Positions 63,841 to 64,000 of a DNA stretch of 64,000 nucleotides are shown one piece after another. Source of the DNA: a virus. The stretch spans positions 52,567-116,566 of IMG/VR virus record IMGVR_UViG_3300027734_000048; one strand, 5' to 3'. The notes beneath the pieces are model-generated. The model saw nothing but the letters and a program-made list of their open reading frames with translations. It searched no databases and was not told the origin of the DNA. Position numbers and translations under genes: made by a program. How positions within the stretch are numbered: the first letter of the stretch is position 1; each line of letters opens with the position of its first letter.

Positions 63841-64000
63841 TAGTTTATCTCATTTTCTTTTAGTGATGCAGAAAGCATCCAGTGCCATCTTTGGTGCATA
63901 TCCATTCTTTCTGCAAAGAAGTTTGCAAGTGCATGTTGTCTTCCTGCTGTAGCCATATCAACTGCATCCATAAGTTTGGCAAGAACCATATCATTTGCCA
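63840..64000 (-). CDS. Dps-like protein, 3' end only
   Basis: The last ~53 codons of a gene that extends beyond the window. The end (ANFFAERMDMHQRWHWMLSASL) resembles the C-terminal helix of Dps/ferritin-like DNA protection proteins (xxAxRxxxHxKxxWMLRA-type). The rest is outside the window, so this is tentative. Stop overlaps the next start (TAATG). Confidence 0.4.
   Translation of the reverse strand, partial: ANDMVLAKLMDAVDMATAGRQHALANFFAERMDMHQRWHWMLSASLKENEIN

Noticed and set aside
1-64000. Prophage/integration module (integrase, att sites)
   Set aside because: No recombinase gene and no tRNA-end duplication seen; lytic or otherwise unknown lifestyle.

Overview
This 64 kb window is part of a tailed-phage (siphovirus-type) genome. 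It is AT-rich and most likely from a phage of an actinobacterium, possibly a freshwater one. The host is inferred from several things: many start codons lie exactly 6-7 nt after a TATAAT-like box, which implies leaderless mRNAs as in Actinobacteria; repeated TGTGA-N6-TCACA palindromes resemble actinobacterial Crp/GlxR sites; there is a monomeric B12-dependent ribonucleotide reductase; one tail protein carries a PASTA domain; and GP88- and DUF932-type proteins common in actinophages are present. No terminase, DNA polymerase, helicase, integrase or lysogeny repressor was found, so the genome is larger than the window.

Layout. (1) Positions 1-12.2 kb, minus strand, read right to left: a conserved small protein, portal, a protease-scaffold fusion (with a probable nested scaffold start), major capsid protein, a head-associated protein, head-tail connectors, a terminator-flanked major tail protein, two tail assembly chaperone paralogues and the tape measure protein (cut by the left edge). 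(2) 12.2-38.8 kb, mainly minus strand: very large distal tail proteins (LamG-like, collagen-like, coiled-coil, FnIII plus Hint, PASTA plus Val-Thr-Pro repeats, BppU-like paralogues). Mixed in are nrdJ, four 2-oxoglutarate oxygenase or cupin-like genes, a DUF6065-like gene and a zinc-ribbon gene. A secreted lysozyme-like lysin (plus strand, 28.9 kb) and a holin-like protein (38.5 kb) form the lysis genes. (3) 38.9-41.5 kb: a second zinc-ribbon plus 2OG oxygenase pair and a second DUF6065-like protein on plus, then a few minus genes. (4) 41.7-55.5 kb, plus strand: about 40 small, tightly coupled early-type genes (TAATG or ATGA overlaps), mostly tiny zinc-binding, membrane or acidic proteins. They are separated by repeated regulatory cassettes (GACGTC, DnaA-box-like TTATCCACA, TGTGA-N6-TCACA, and AAATGTCAG-N10-TAnnnT promoters). 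An AT-rich, repeat-filled, gene-poor stretch at 53.2-54.05 kb looks like an origin candidate. (5) 55.6-62.4 kb, plus strand: a modification-type island with two SGNH-hydrolase-like genes (each followed by a tiny basic peptide gene), two sulfotransferase-like genes, a methyltransferase, a PD-(D/E)XK-like nuclease and seven clustered tRNAs. A tRNA-Asp lies apart at 50.1 kb. (6) 62.4-64 kb, minus strand: two capsid- or morphogenesis-type genes and the end of a Dps-like gene.

How it fits together: the minus strand encodes the virion and the plus strand encodes early host-takeover genes. The oxygenases sit beside collagen-like and proline-rich tail proteins, which makes post-translational modification of the tail fibres an attractive but unproven idea. 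The sulfotransferase, SGNH and methyltransferase genes suggest additional chemical tailoring of a surface polymer or virion component.
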